DNA of 64,000 nt from Zelopaecilomyces penicillatus (taxonomy: Eukaryota; Ascomycota; Sordariomycetes; Hypocreales; Pseudodiploosporaceae). How positions within the stretch are numbered: position 1 is the first letter of the stretch; each line of letters opens with the position of its first letter. Location of the stretch: assembly GCA_005765155.1 (NCBI GenBank), contig VCCP01000004.1, positions 1,240,001 through 1,304,000 of the forward strand. The letters run 5' to 3'. The notes beneath the pieces were generated by a model, which worked only from the letters and a program-made list of their open reading frames with translations, did not search any database and had not been told where the DNA came from. This document shows, piece by piece, positions 34,861-45,772 of the stretch. The translations under genes were made by a program, and so were the position numbers.

Positions 34861-35678
34861 ATGGCAGACCGGCCGTCTGCACTGTCAGGGCCTATGCCCT
34901 CGTCCTTTGACGGCAATGAGTATGATAACTCCCACCAAGCTTGCGTTCCACTACTTCCGAGATCATGCTAACATCATTACCAGAGACTTTTACAATGAGC
35001 GACCAATTCAGAAAGTCATGCGCAAGCTCAAGGAGGAGCCTTTGGTCCCTCTCGGTAAACCCACAACAACCCTTCCACCCTTTTCTACACCAATTGGCGC
35101 CTAACTGTTCTTCTCTAGGAATTGGTCTCACTGTCTTCGCCTTCGTCAATGCCTACCGAGCCCTCCGCCGTGGCGACTCCAAGCAGGCCAACCGAATGTT
35201 CCGCGCTCGTGTCGCCGCCCAGGGATTCACTGTCATCGCCATGGTAGCAGGTAGCATGTACTACAGCAAGGATCGTGAAAAGAGCAAGGAGCTGCGCAAG
35301 CTCAAAGAAGAGCACGACGCCGAAGAGAAGCGCCAGAAGTGGATCCGCGAGCTCGAGGTCCGAGACGAGGAGGATAAGGCCATGAAGGCTAGACTTGGGC
35401 GGAAGTGGGCAGCAGCAGGCGCCGATACTGCCGCCGAGCCAGTACCTAGTGATGAGGGCAAATCCGAAGGCACGGGGGGTGTCCTTGGCCAGATGGGACT
35501 CTGGTCCAAGGGAGAGAAGGCAGCCGAGGAAGCAACCAAGGCAGAAACAGTTACAGAACCCGATATGGACAAAAAGAAGAAAGGGAATCCAAAAAGCTCT
35601 TTAGGGGCAATAAATGAGGTGCTTTCATCAAAAAAGAAGGAGGATGGGACTTCTGACAACGACCCTTCAAATAAATAG
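34861..35678 (+). CDS. RCF1: Respiratory supercomplex factor 1 (HIG1 domain)
   Basis: Three exons, 34861-34919, 34984-35054 and 35119-35678, give 229 residues. The HIG1 domain at about residues 20-95 begins EDFYNERPIQKVMRKLKEEPLVPLG and contains two membrane helices (IGLTVFAFVNAYRAL and ARVAAQGFTVIAMVAGSMYY) separated by RRGDSKQANRMFRARV, the QRRQ-type matrix loop of fungal Rcf1. A charged coiled-coil tail and a Lys-rich end follow. Rcf1 lies in the mitochondrial inner membrane, helps assemble cytochrome c oxidase and stabilises III-IV supercomplexes. Start chosen at the first ATG with AAAATGG context. Confidence 0.95.
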
Positions 35679-35979
35679 GAAATCATTTCATCACGGGAAA
35701 TGTATAGGGGCCCGCAAGTTTGGGCATCGAATTTCAGCAACAAAAGATTGTACGATATTTTATGAATGGACATGGAAAACACACAATTCTCCCTTGCAAT
35801 TGTATTTACAGAGAATATAGCTTTTTTATAGTTTAAACCAATAAAAGCTAGATTATTACTGCCTGCAGTATCTCCACTATCTGACAAGTCTTTGAAAACT
35901 AGAGCTTGCAGCCAATATTAAATCACCGACAAACACCAGGAAACAGAAAAGGTAACAAAAAGCCAACCATCTGCACCCC
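35679..35979. other. Convergent intergenic region, RCF1/RTC5
   Basis: About 300 bases of AT-rich 3' flank; nothing encoded that I can see. Confidence 0.55.
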
Positions 35980-37854
35980 TTAAGCCATTGATCCACCGCT
36001 TCGGTCCGCCCCTACAAGCCCGGCCATTTCCAACAAAGCCCTGTCAGCGGCCTTGTCTCCTGTTCCCAGGTTAATCTTGCGTCGTGTCTCTGCCTCTCTC
36101 TTTTCCCATTCCCATCTTGCTGCCTGAGCCTTGGCTTCCTCATCTCCGCCACATCCCCACACCTCGAGCTTCTCAATCTGGAAACGGTCCTGGAAGTCAA
36201 ACTTCCTCGTAACACTGTTGTGAAAAGCTCCTCCTCTTGACTTAAAGTCATGGTTGAAGACTCCAAATTCGAACGACCCATCCAGCAACAGCGAAACCGC
36301 ACCAAGCGAGTAATTAATCTCTTTTCGATGAGATTGTGTCGGCTTTGGATGCGGGCAGCCGAACGCGAGGCATGCATGGTTGCCTGGAGGCTTTGTGAAG
36401 GTAACATAGTCTGTGTTGATAGTCGAGGCAGGGAAGACGTCATGAACTGGCTCAAGTTGAAATAAGACAGTTTCTGAATCCCCAAAGCACTCTTTGTGGG
36501 TGTGCTTCCACGGCTCCCTGACATAGACTCCATATGTGACACGTTCAGATTTGCTACCGTGAGGAAAGCGTTTGGGGGGTAGAGACGCAGCGAAGGCCAT
36601 TTCCTGGCCGCCATCAGGAACATCTCCTAGTCTGGTCCCGCTCACCAAGAGTATTGTTGGCGCCCTCCAGTTAAATACCTTGGCCTCAAAACTGCCCGTC
36701 GAGAAACCTGCATCGCTGCCCGAATACAGCAATCTTACCTTGCGGAAAAGATCCGACCCTGGAAGAAACAGCGATATCTGTGACAGCGTGTGCTCATTCA
36801 AAATCTCACCATTGCTGGTCAGCAGAGGCTGGGCAGGTTTGGTTGCTTCACGTGTAGTTCCCTTTGCATCGCTTTTGTGCTTTGAGAAGTCGAGGTCCTT
36901 GGAGAATAGGAAATGCTCAAAAAGGCCGTTGAATCCAGTAAATAGATTGGGGAACAAAACAGGAATCACATTCTTGAAGTTGTTGTACCTGATTCCGGGA
37001 GACACTTCCACGTTGACGAACGCCGCTAGAACACACTCGGCTGTTGCTCGTAATGTCTCCAACTCAGTACCGGTCACCCTGCTACTGTATTGCGGCAAGC
37101 TTTCCTGTGGATCTAGAGGGGCAGTTAATAGCAGCAACATCACCAATTTTCGAAAATTGTCTGTGGGGATAATCGAGCCATGGAATTCCGCAGCATCCCC
37201 GCGCTTCACTGCCTCACTGATATCGAGAAGCTCAAATGCAGTCAAAACCAGCTCGTCATCCTCGTCATCATTGTCCGAGTCGAGGCCAGGTTGATCTACT
37301 TCATACCTAAGAGCCTTGGAATTTGAGCCCGTCTTTGTATCTTTGGAACTTGGCGACGACGATGTACCTCCAGCTATGGATGCTTTCCTGTCGTACACAG
37401 CTAGACTCTTGAAGATCAACTTCGTCTTATCAGAAGATCCTCGAGCCAAGACGCGCTTATATCGCTCCGTCATGATAACAACGACCATGATGAGTTGCGG
37501 AAGCTCCAAAACAACCGGAGCTTCCTGTAGGAACGGAAATGCGCCGAGGTACGACAGCATTTGGAAGACCACGGGAGATGCGCCCAGGATGTCTGGGAGC
37601 TCCAGGAAGCGGGCTATTGTGTCCTCCTTTAGGTATCGGACGGAACCCTGCTGGTCGGCCAGGCTCTTAAAGACATCCCTAAGCGAGTAATACTCCAGCG
37701 ATGTAAAACACTTGTCTCTGAATCGTTGTGCCTGTCACGAAATATCAGCGACCCTGGCTGTGGTGACCAGATAGCTAGAGAGGCTCACGAGCTCCTCCGT
37801 CAGGTCCTCGCGCGACCGCTGGCGCGGATGTTCATCCGACAGACTCTGACCCAT
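35980..37854 (-). CDS. RTC5: TLDc-domain protein Rtc5 (restriction of telomere capping 5)
   Basis: Two exons, 37789-37854 and 35980-37731, give 605 residues. The 57-base intron (GTGAGC...GACAG) removes an in-frame TGA and restores LTEELAQRFRDKCFTSLEYY. The protein begins MGQSLS, a consensus N-myristoylation site. A helical N-terminal half is followed by a TLDc domain in the C-terminal 270 residues (WRAPTILLVSGTRLGD, GVYVREPWKHTHKECFGDSETVLFQLEP, FGCPHPKPTQ, KLEVWGCGGDEEAKAQ). Yeast Rtc5 binds the vacuolar V-ATPase and promotes its disassembly; its myristoylation targets it to the vacuole. The NMT gene lies 8 kb away by chance of gene order. Confidence 0.93.
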
Positions 37855-38694
37855 CCTGTCAAATATTAAAGCAATGCATTCATTCCTATGCGTGCTGAAA
37901 ATCCAATCGACCTGAAGAAACAATAACTGATAGGATGTGTTGATTGCCTGTGTTTGGGTATGACGCACCGAAAGAGCTTCCACTACGTAAGTTCTCTACA
38001 TACGTGCCTAGTGCCCCAGCCTCCAGGCACCAAGCATGTCTTGCTGCTGCACAGTATGCATTCACCAATGTCATTTCCTTTGTTTCAAGGCCGAATAAGC
38101 GATCCCAAACCAAGCCACCAATGTAAAGAAAAGAATGCGTGTTCCTTCGATTACGCTCGAAGTTCAAGAGGACAGGTTTGTGCAATTGCGCAGAAAACAA
38201 CGGGTTATTTGCAAAATGCGAGATCCTAGACTGGTTGGTAATGTATTCGTGGGATTAACATTGTCTGATCTTAAATGTCATAATCCTCTAATATCTATGG
38301 CTACTGTGCGATTATATTGTATGAAGCTAAATTAAGTTTATAGAAGATACAAGATGTGTATTAATCGTCATCATTGCTGTTAAGACATTTCACACATTAA
38401 CTTCAAATATGGCAGTGTACTTACTTGACTCAATTCAATAGATTGATCAACCAAGCAGCCCGCGAGCCCACATCCAACCAAATCTTATCACTGATTTAGG
38501 CAAATATATATAGCGAACAGGCTCAATAATATCTCGCCCCCTAAAATCCATTACGAAGGAATGTATTGCCAATAGAGCCCATTGATAGAATTCTCGTCCA
38601 TTGACAAGCGACTACAGACAGTTCAGCGCTGACTCCAGTCAGCACAAAGCCTTATAGTATTCCTAATGTCGACCAATCGTAATAACCGATCCAT
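37855..38694. other. Intergenic region upstream of RTC5
   Basis: About 840 bases holding the RTC5 promoter and AT-rich sequence; short frames only. Nothing else seen before the tRNA-Asp leader. Confidence 0.5.
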
Positions 38695-38722
38695 CTACGA
38701 CAGGCGACTTAACGCCTGAACA
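38695..38722 (+). promoter_or_regulatory. Conserved hairpin leader of tRNA-Asp, copy 2
   Basis: CAGGCG, loop ACTTAA, CGCCTG at 38701-38718 forms a perfect 6-bp stem four bases before the tRNA. It shares CTACGACAGGCG and AACGCCTGAACA with copy 1, while sequences further out differ. Confidence 0.6.
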
Positions 38723-38794
38723 TCTTCCGTAGTATAGTGGTCAGTATGCAAGCTTGTCACGCTTGAGACCCGGGTTCAATTCCCGGCGGGAGAG
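38723..38794 (+). tRNA. tRNA-Asp (GTC), copy 2
   Basis: 72 bases, identical to the copy at 15050-15121: GTC anticodon, intact acceptor, D, anticodon and T arms, no intron. The 3' flank differs from copy 1. Confidence 0.97.
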
Positions 38795-38800
38795 ACACTA

Positions 38801-38806
38801 TTTTTT
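38801..38806 (+). terminator. Pol III terminator of tRNA-Asp copy 2
   Basis: A T6 run seven bases after the tRNA 3' end. Confidence 0.75.
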
Positions 38807-39248
38807 GGAGTTTTTTTGTTGACAGCTTTTGATTGAATTATTTCGTGGATCGTATGTACTTTCTGTGCGGATGTTTTGCTTTAATTCTTCAGGAACTGGT
38901 GTTTGATTTGTTCCGTGAAACTCTAGCCAACATTGGCTTGTTGACTACCCTTGGCCAGTATAACAACACAAACGTATCGCGACTCATAATGAATATAATT
39001 GGCTTTGTTAGCCAGTATGTTTTGCTATCATAACCAAAATTCCAGACCCCGCTAAACATGCGCAAGGATAAATACATCATGTCCCTCTAACCAAGCATAC
39101 AACCGATGTACTCCCAAACCAATCTCCCGCTCCAACTATACGCCACACCATTTATAAACCATTGAAATCTACTCATACATCACAGGCATTGGTAATCGCC
39201 GTCCATATTTCTCCGTGGTCTAGTAGACGATATTTCTCATCGTCGTCG
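38807..39248. other. Intergenic region between tRNA-Asp copy 2 and SWC3
   Basis: About 440 bases, AT-rich. A 66-codon plus frame at 38833-39033 has membrane-like composition but no ATG-based support or recognisable family; not called. Confidence 0.5.
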
Positions 39249-41625
39249 TTATACTGTGCTTGAATCTTTGTCGGCCACCGATTCGATAAGGCGTCGGTAT
39301 TGAGCTTCATCCTCATCCTCTGGACAAGGCATATCGTTAGATTCAGCCGCTTTTGAGCTTTTGGATAGTTTAGTTGTCCAAAGCACAGATGGTTGCGATG
39401 CCTTCACCAGCTTGTTGTCTTTTGATCCTGACTTTTTCACCTTCGGATCATCAAGGCTAATATCCATCTCGCCTACGTCAGGGAATCGAGGCAGGCGCAT
39501 TGCCAACAAGACATATTCCGCGCGGGTCATGTTGTCCATTACATCGTCCATGTATCGGCGCACCTCATCTTGAGGAGCCACAACTCTCGCAAGATTCTCT
39601 AAATGACGTCCAGTGGGGGTAGAGAGGCGAATAGTAGCAGGTTGATAATAGTCAAGCTTGGGATCTCCACCATACTCAGATGTACTTCCTTTCCGAACAA
39701 TGAGAAACGACGCAACGACCTGCTGGCCGGAGGAGGTAGGCAGGTACTCCAGTATACTGTATTTGGGGAACAAGTAGCGATCTCCGCTACCAAAGTCAAC
39801 CACTACAGCCGAAATGTCCGGTTTGGGTGTAGGTGGGGGGCCTTTGGATCGCAGAGACTGTGGGTTAGGATGCTGAGGCGTATGAGGAGCAGGCGCTCTC
39901 ACGTGGCCATTGTGCACGCCATTTGTTGTCAAGTGCTTTGGTTGGACAGGAGTAGGTATGCCTTGCGGAACAGTCTTCATATCCCTGTGTAGTCTGTCAA
40001 GAATAGCTTTCAAATCCGTTGCATCAGTGAAACCTGGCCGATTCTCGGCAATTCGTCTAATCATATCCTTCGTTCTTTTATCCTCCAGGGCGGTTTTCAC
40101 AAGTAGCACGACTAGAGGATCGCTGCGTGGAGGTGGCCGCAACTCACTCGACTTTTGTTGCGGGTTGGAGGCCAAAACGATATCCAGAATGGTCCGCACC
40201 TCATCAGCGAAGTATTTTACTGTCCTCCCATCTACCAGCAACCTGTCGGCCGAGGGACCTTGTTGACCTCCGCCTTTTCTATATTCTGCGTTCAGCTGGT
40301 CAATAATCTTTTGAAAGTGAGCCAGCTCTCCATCCTTGGCTTGGCCGACGGCTACTCTCTTCATCAAGTCGCGAAGTTCTGGATCAGCAGACGCCCTCTG
40401 TGCAAGCAACGCAATGACGGGGTCGTTTGGTGCCGGCTTCGGTGCAGAAGTAGCAGGCTGCCCAGAAGCTGGAACAGTGGCTTTCCCTACAGCCTGGGGC
40501 TGGTTAGATACGGCATTCGCTGGTGGTCTGGTAGCGGCAGTTGGCAGGGTTGGTTTGACCAGTGGTGCTGAGGTCAAGGGCTGCCCTAGTGGAGAGTTCA
40601 ATGGCGGTGTAGCCGTCGGTGGCGCATAGGTAGGGGCAGGAGGTCTTGAGACGTAACTCGGAGCGTTACTTGGCGTCGGAGACGAAGAAGGAGCCGTGTT
40701 ATTTGTTGCCAGTGGAGCCACTGGTGTCGCGGGATTGCGATTTAGCCCTTCCATAGGTGGTACTGACGCTTTTGGAGTAGGCACGGGCGCCGATTGAGGA
40801 GAGTTGTTGGAAGAATTCGGCGCAGTAAAACTTGACTTTGGTGTGACGGTTGCAATTGCGGGGGTAGCGGTGGTGGTGGTGGTGGTAGCAGTTGCAGGAG
40901 CTGGCGTAGGAGTGGGAGGAGGTGGCATCACGCCATTGGGAGGACCGTATTGTAAGATGGGCCGGGTTGGTGGTTGTGCTGGTGTTGGTGTTTGTGGTTG
41001 CGTTGGTGTTGACTTTTGCTGTTGTTTGGACTGTTGCTGTTGCTGGGACGTTGCTTGGGCTTGACGAAGCTTCGATTCCTTAACCACATACATTGTAGCC
41101 TCGATAACGTGTGGTTCAATAGTCAGGGTCACTGTCCCGACCTTGGTCATGCTGTCCTTGGGAGGGTTTTTTGGATCTTCGATGAGGACGCCTTTGCGCT
41201 TATGAGGCTTGGTCCAATGCTTTTCGAATAGTCCTTCGCTAATCCATTTGTGACGGGATCGCGAAAGCGACTCAGCGAGAACGCCACTTTTACAAAGCTC
41301 ACGTTAGCAGGCGCAAGAGGATAAGTACGCGTGATATGCCAGATAGCAGAGTGTTGACTTACCTTTCCAAGACGGATTGATATTCCTTGGTTGGCAGATC
41401 CTCTGGTTGCGCGTCCTCAACCGTAGGCAAAGGCTTTCCAGCCTGTATTGACCGGGGCAGAGGTGGTGGAGGCGGCGGCGGCGGAGATGGAGTTGGCTCT
41501 TTAACCACAGGCTGCACTGGAGTAGCTGGCGTCACAGACCGCTCGCGAGGCGTAGTATTGCGGCGCTTCGCAGCATTCTCAACACGAGCCGAAGCTCTGG
41601 CGGGGAGCTTTCGCTTCTTTTCCAT
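39249..41625 (-). CDS. SWC3: SWR1-complex subunit Swc3
   Basis: Two exons, 41363-41625 and 39249-41286, give 766 residues. The N-terminus (MEKKRKLPARASARVENAAKR) and the block SGVLAESLSRSRHKWISEGLFEKHWTKPHKRK (shown in short), formed across the intron, are the Swc3 signature. A very long Gln/Pro/Thr/Ala low-complexity linker (about 140-330) comes next. The C-terminal half has two repeated helical units (DPVIALLAQRASADPELRDLMKRVAVGQ and DPLVVLLVKTALEDKRTKDMIRRIAENR) and a conserved block with DRYLFPKYSILEYLP. The SWR1 complex exchanges H2A-H2B for H2A.Z-H2B at promoters in the nucleus. It is longer than yeast Swc3, which lacks most of the linker and tail. Confidence 0.9.
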
Positions 41626-42875
41626 CGCGTCACGAACAGCTTGGATGGTCTACACAGCGGCGGGGGACGAGGATTGGCTGCTTGGACATCATAAGGACGC
41701 CATGCGGGAGCGCTGCTTGGGGACTTGAGCGACGAAACAGTGCTGTGAAGCGAACCGCGCCGGACGATGTTGGGATGGAGAGTGGCCAAGAAGGATTGGT
41801 GATGCAGCAGGGTAGAAGCGATATATAGCCCTGGCACGTCAACGTCGTTAGTAGGCCCGTCCAAGCAGGTGAGTACTAACGTTGACGGTAAGTTATGTGT
41901 GTTACGTGAGTGTAGGTGGGACAGAGCTGTTTCGAGGTGACGGCAATCCCGTCAAGTTGCTGTAACTGTGGCCCACAGCACGGCCTGATTGGTCATTGGG
42001 GGCGTGGACACGGCGGAGTCTTACAGGGACTCGGCAAGTCAAGTACAACAAGAAAGGGAAGGCATGATTGGGCGATGAGCAGCAAGGGCCAGGGGCATTA
42101 TGATTATGACGCTAGAGAGGTCGTGATTACCTAAGTTTCCCAGCACCTTTTCAAAGTCAGCATTGTCCAACTCTACGACCGTCGCCAGAAGCGGCAGTAC
42201 ACATACATTATTCGCAGGGCTTTCCATGGAAGATTATGGGTGTTGGCAGTCCTTCATATGCCGAGCCATCAAGCGAAATATTCATGTGTCACCGTCTGAG
42301 GACCATTGCGCCCGGTTGTTGAGGTTCTGCCCGTCGTCCCTGTGCCGGCGGCTCTGTGGGCACCATGCGCAGGTTGATGGGGCCACATGAGCGGAGTGCC
42401 ACGTACCCTCACACGCTAACATGCCTGTACACGGTCATCATAGCCAGTGAGCCGCACGCATCATATCGATTATCCGTTGATTTGGCACTTGTACCAGTCC
42501 ACTGGGCGGGAGTCCAGAAGCACCAGGACAGCCCGCAAGGTTTCTAAAAAGGACCTGGAGCCGCAGAGAGGTCCAAGACATCTCATCTACCCACGCTAGT
42601 GGCCGGGAGACACCCGTCACGCTGTCAGAGCGGCACTGACAACGCCCTGAATTACTACACCACTGACGCCCACGGTATTAGTTGCCGCCTGTAAGTAGGC
42701 AGACACAGTGGATACGCACATGTTCATGAGGGAGTAGTAATAGTAAGGTAACCTGTCTGGTCTTTGATAGTTACACTATTTTACACCATGTTAGGTTTGT
42801 CGCCAAACTGAAGAAGGAAGAAAAGAAGAGGTGTAGAAAGGTTTAGCACATACAGTGGTGTAGGTGCACCAATAT

Positions 42876-42886
42876 GTACGGAGTAC
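42876..42886. repeat. GTACGGAGTAC intergenic motif
   Basis: Exactly the same 11-mer as at 4494-4504; near-palindromic (GTAC-GGA-GTAC). A partial match lies near 60536-60542 on the opposite strand. Confidence 0.6.
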
Positions 42887-43024
42887 CAACACTGTAAATT
42901 ACCTAGACCTCACACAATGCAGTGGGTGTCAGCTTACCTGCTACGGTGGTTGTACACCCACTCATCCACTGGACTAAAGAGTCTTGAAGATAATTTAGCG
43001 GGTGGTTAATACTACTCAACCTAC

Positions 43025-43076
43025 CTAGGTACCTACTATACCGACTGTACTGTATGTGTCTAATGTAGGTACCTAG
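43025..43076. repeat. 12-base inverted repeat with 28-base spacer
   Basis: CTAGGTACCTAC at 43025-43036 and its exact reverse complement at 43065-43076. Each arm also contains the palindrome TAGGTACCTA. It could form a cruciform in DNA or a hairpin in RNA. Confidence 0.8.
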
Positions 43077-43418
43077 CTACCTATGGATGGATGCTGTCCA
43101 GCTACAGTGTCCACGTTGTGTAATAGCCCCAGGTACGAAACGGAAGCCGCACTAGAGGTACAGTGAAATGGATGATCTTTGGCACGTTCCCTCCCTGCAT
43201 TGAGGGCCGCCAGCCAATTACCACATTCTTCATCAACTCTAGACCATCCTCATTCAATAGCAGCTACAATAACGAAACGAGCAGGTCATCAATCTGGGCC
43301 TCGACTGACCAGTCAAAGTAGCTTTGAACTCTCTTGCTAATCCTAGTTGCAATCTCGATCCCCCAGAGAGGTTGCGGCCTCGCCAGTCAACATACCACCC
43401 CCTCTCTCCGTCGAAGCT

Positions 43419-44943
43419 ATGGCAGTCCCGTTGCATCCTGTGCTACAGGCATCTATATGGATAGCTGCTGTGCCAGTCATTTTATACTCTGTTTTCATTG
43501 GACTTGCCGTATCTCCATTAATTCAGAGACAGTGAGTGTGCCATAGATGAGAATTCGGATTGAACTATTGTGGATCATCAAGCCTTACATTTTCACAATA
43601 GCATGCTGTACGCCCACCGGATCAACACACTCTGGTGGTCAAACACAAACGCACCCGAAAACTGGGGCTTTGCTAGTCGGTAATTCCGCTGTAATACTTT
43701 CGGATATGGATCAGTATGTTGACCATCCGCCCATAGGAAACCAAGTGACACCTTTTGGCCTTACCACGCCAGATGGAGAAACTATCTACGCATGGCATAT
43801 TTTGCCATTACCATTGTACCTGCAGCACGAAGAAACTGTAGCATCTCAGGAACTTGGATTTTGCAATGATTTTACCAAAACCGAATCATTTCGGTTACTG
43901 AAAGAGGATCCTGAAGCGAGACTGGTTCTTACCTGTAAGGCAAATTTCATATATATGAGTTCAAAACATGATTAGCCTGCTAAAAACGGTTGCTAACGAT
44001 CCTCAGTTCATGGCGTAAGTTCCATAAGAAAGGTTTGAGTAGGCAGGTTCGGGGTGCTCTGCTAACATCTGTTCAGAATGCTGGCCACATCGCCCAAGCC
44101 ATCAGGCCAGACAGCTATCATGCCATGACTGATACCTCATCCTACCATGTAGTAGCGATTGACTACCGGGGCTTTGGTCACTCGACTGGAACCCCCAGCG
44201 AGAAGGGTCTTATCCTAGATGCAGCGACCATTGTCGACTGGGCAATCCATGTCGCAGGGATCCCATCTAGTCGAATCGTCCTGCTGGGCCAGAGCCTAGG
44301 CACTGCGGTTGTCAGCGGCGTCGCTGAGAGATACGCCCTTGAAGGTGTCGAGTTCGCGGGTATTGTACTTGTCGCTGGATTCAGTGACCTGGCGACAATG
44401 TTGGGCGGTTATCGCATTGGTGGCATTATCCCTCTGCTCGGGCCCTTTTCTGCATGGCCTCCATTTCTACGGTTTATCCATCGATTTGTGGTCGACAAGT
44501 GGCATTCGGCTAACCGCCTCACCAACATTGTTCGCCACACCAAGAACAGACTCCGGCTCAGCCTCGTACATGCCAAGAACGACCGAGACATTCCTTGGAC
44601 AGAGGACAACAAGCTTTTCAAGGCTGCCGTTAACGAAAGCGTTGGAATTCTAGACGATAAAGAATTCGATGCGTGGAAGGAGGAATTGACGATACGAACG
44701 AGCAAGGATGCCTTTGTCACAACATGGACCAACGGTAAAGATGCCGTTATCCGCCAAGAGCTATTCCCTTATGGAGGTGAGTGAGAAGCAACGCCAGGCT
44801 TGTTGTCATTCCCGCTACCTCTTTGTGTAGGCTGCCTTTCACTGACCAGCTAGACAACAGGCCACAACCAAATCATGGGCTTCGCACCCGTCATGCTAGC
44901 CATTATGAGGTCATTTGATCTTCAGGGAACTACTTATAACTGA
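43419..44943 (+). CDS. ABHD12-like membrane alpha/beta-hydrolase
   Basis: Six exons: 43419-43531, 43602-43675, 43737-43934, 44007-44014 (8 bases), 44077-44776 and 44861-44943, giving 391 residues. An N-terminal membrane segment (IWIAAVPVILYSVFIGLAV) precedes the hydrolase fold. Key motifs are FHGNAGH (oxyanion hole, encoded across the 8-base exon), DYRGFGHSTGTPSEKGL, the nucleophile elbow GQSLG with Ser204, the acid in VHAKNDRDIPW (near 300) and catalytic His366 in GHNQIM. ABHD12 and fungal homologues hydrolyse lysophospholipids or monoacylglycerols at membranes; the substrate here is not known. The intron after exon 2 uses GTCGGT, a weaker 5' site, but it is the choice that gives the conserved FARNQVTPFGL. 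Confidence 0.88.
44007..44014 (+). other. 8-base micro-exon of the ABHD12-like gene
   Basis: TTCATGGC lies between CCTCAG and GTAAGT. With the single T left from exon 3 it encodes Phe-His-Gly and joins to Asn-Ala-Gly-His. Without it the frame shifts and the oxyanion motif is lost. Confidence 0.85.
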
Positions 44944-45772
44944 CACGTGCTTTTCCAACATGATCTGGTGAAATAGAGTTTGCTTTGTGTAAAGAAAGAG
45001 AAGAAGGGACTGCCATTGCATTTACAGTTGCAGCCTAATTTGATGGCTATCTGTCGGATTCGACATAGACTTCTTTCTGACTTGAGGATTCACCATTTTG
45101 AAACATATGACATGCATCTCGTTGCTTTGCTTGTTTTTCAACACGCAGTCAAGCGCTCTTAGACATGAAGATTGGACATGAAACAAAATTTGGGACACAT
45201 CTCACATGGAGAGACTGTCCACTCGTCAAGTTGACGTTGTGAAGTTTTAAACAAGGCGCAAAACTCTAACAAACAACAAACCTTATCTGATCTCCAATAA
45301 CTCGTACCTTATGAAGACTAAATTCTCGCCATGTTAGTATTTTCAATCAATCACCAATCAAGGCTTCCTTGAGTTTCTGGATGCTTTTGCTTTATTGGGG
45401 AAGCCTCTTTCTTCTTGATCCATCTTCTTCCTGTCCCATCAAACACTAAATGAACATAAGACTCCAATAAGAAAAGGAATCTCGTGTATAAATATCTGGC
45501 ACTCGCACCTCATTGAAGGGGGACTTTCTTGTTCATCCCAAAACTTTCTGCTCTTCAAAAATCAAAGCTACCTGCAACGCCCCGCAACAGCTTCTACAAC
45601 CCCACCAACCCACCAAGGCCCTACACTGCAGTCTGCAGCTACTGTATCTAGGTATATCAGACAGAGGGACACTCTACGTTACCAACCCCACGTTTTACAT
45701 CGCGCAAACGACCAGACCCCTCCAAATCAGTGTTGTTGTGCGCCTTGCCTCAACCACCAACAGAAATTCACA
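44944..45772. other. Intergenic region and NMT leader
   Basis: About 830 bases; the last ~250 are the CA- and CT-rich leader of NMT. A TATAAAT at 45487-45493 lies 280 bases before the NMT ATG. Nothing else seen. Confidence 0.5.

Larger units (their letters stand above)
41626..43418. other. Divergent intergenic region, SWC3/ABHD12-like gene
   Basis: 1.8 kb between two divergent genes. It contains GTACGGAGTAC at 42876-42886 and a 12-base inverted repeat at 43025-43036/43065-43076. No coding region supported; the frames at 41916-42620 show no codon or family signal. Confidence 0.5.

Noticed and set aside
36572..37294. 240-codon plus-strand frame
   Set aside because: Antisense to RTC5, where the TLDc domain is convincing.
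37735..37737. In-frame TGA in RTC5, as if the gene were broken
   Set aside because: A 57-base intron (37732-37788, GTGAGC...CAG) removes it and restores the conserved LTEEL-AQRFRDKCF sequence.
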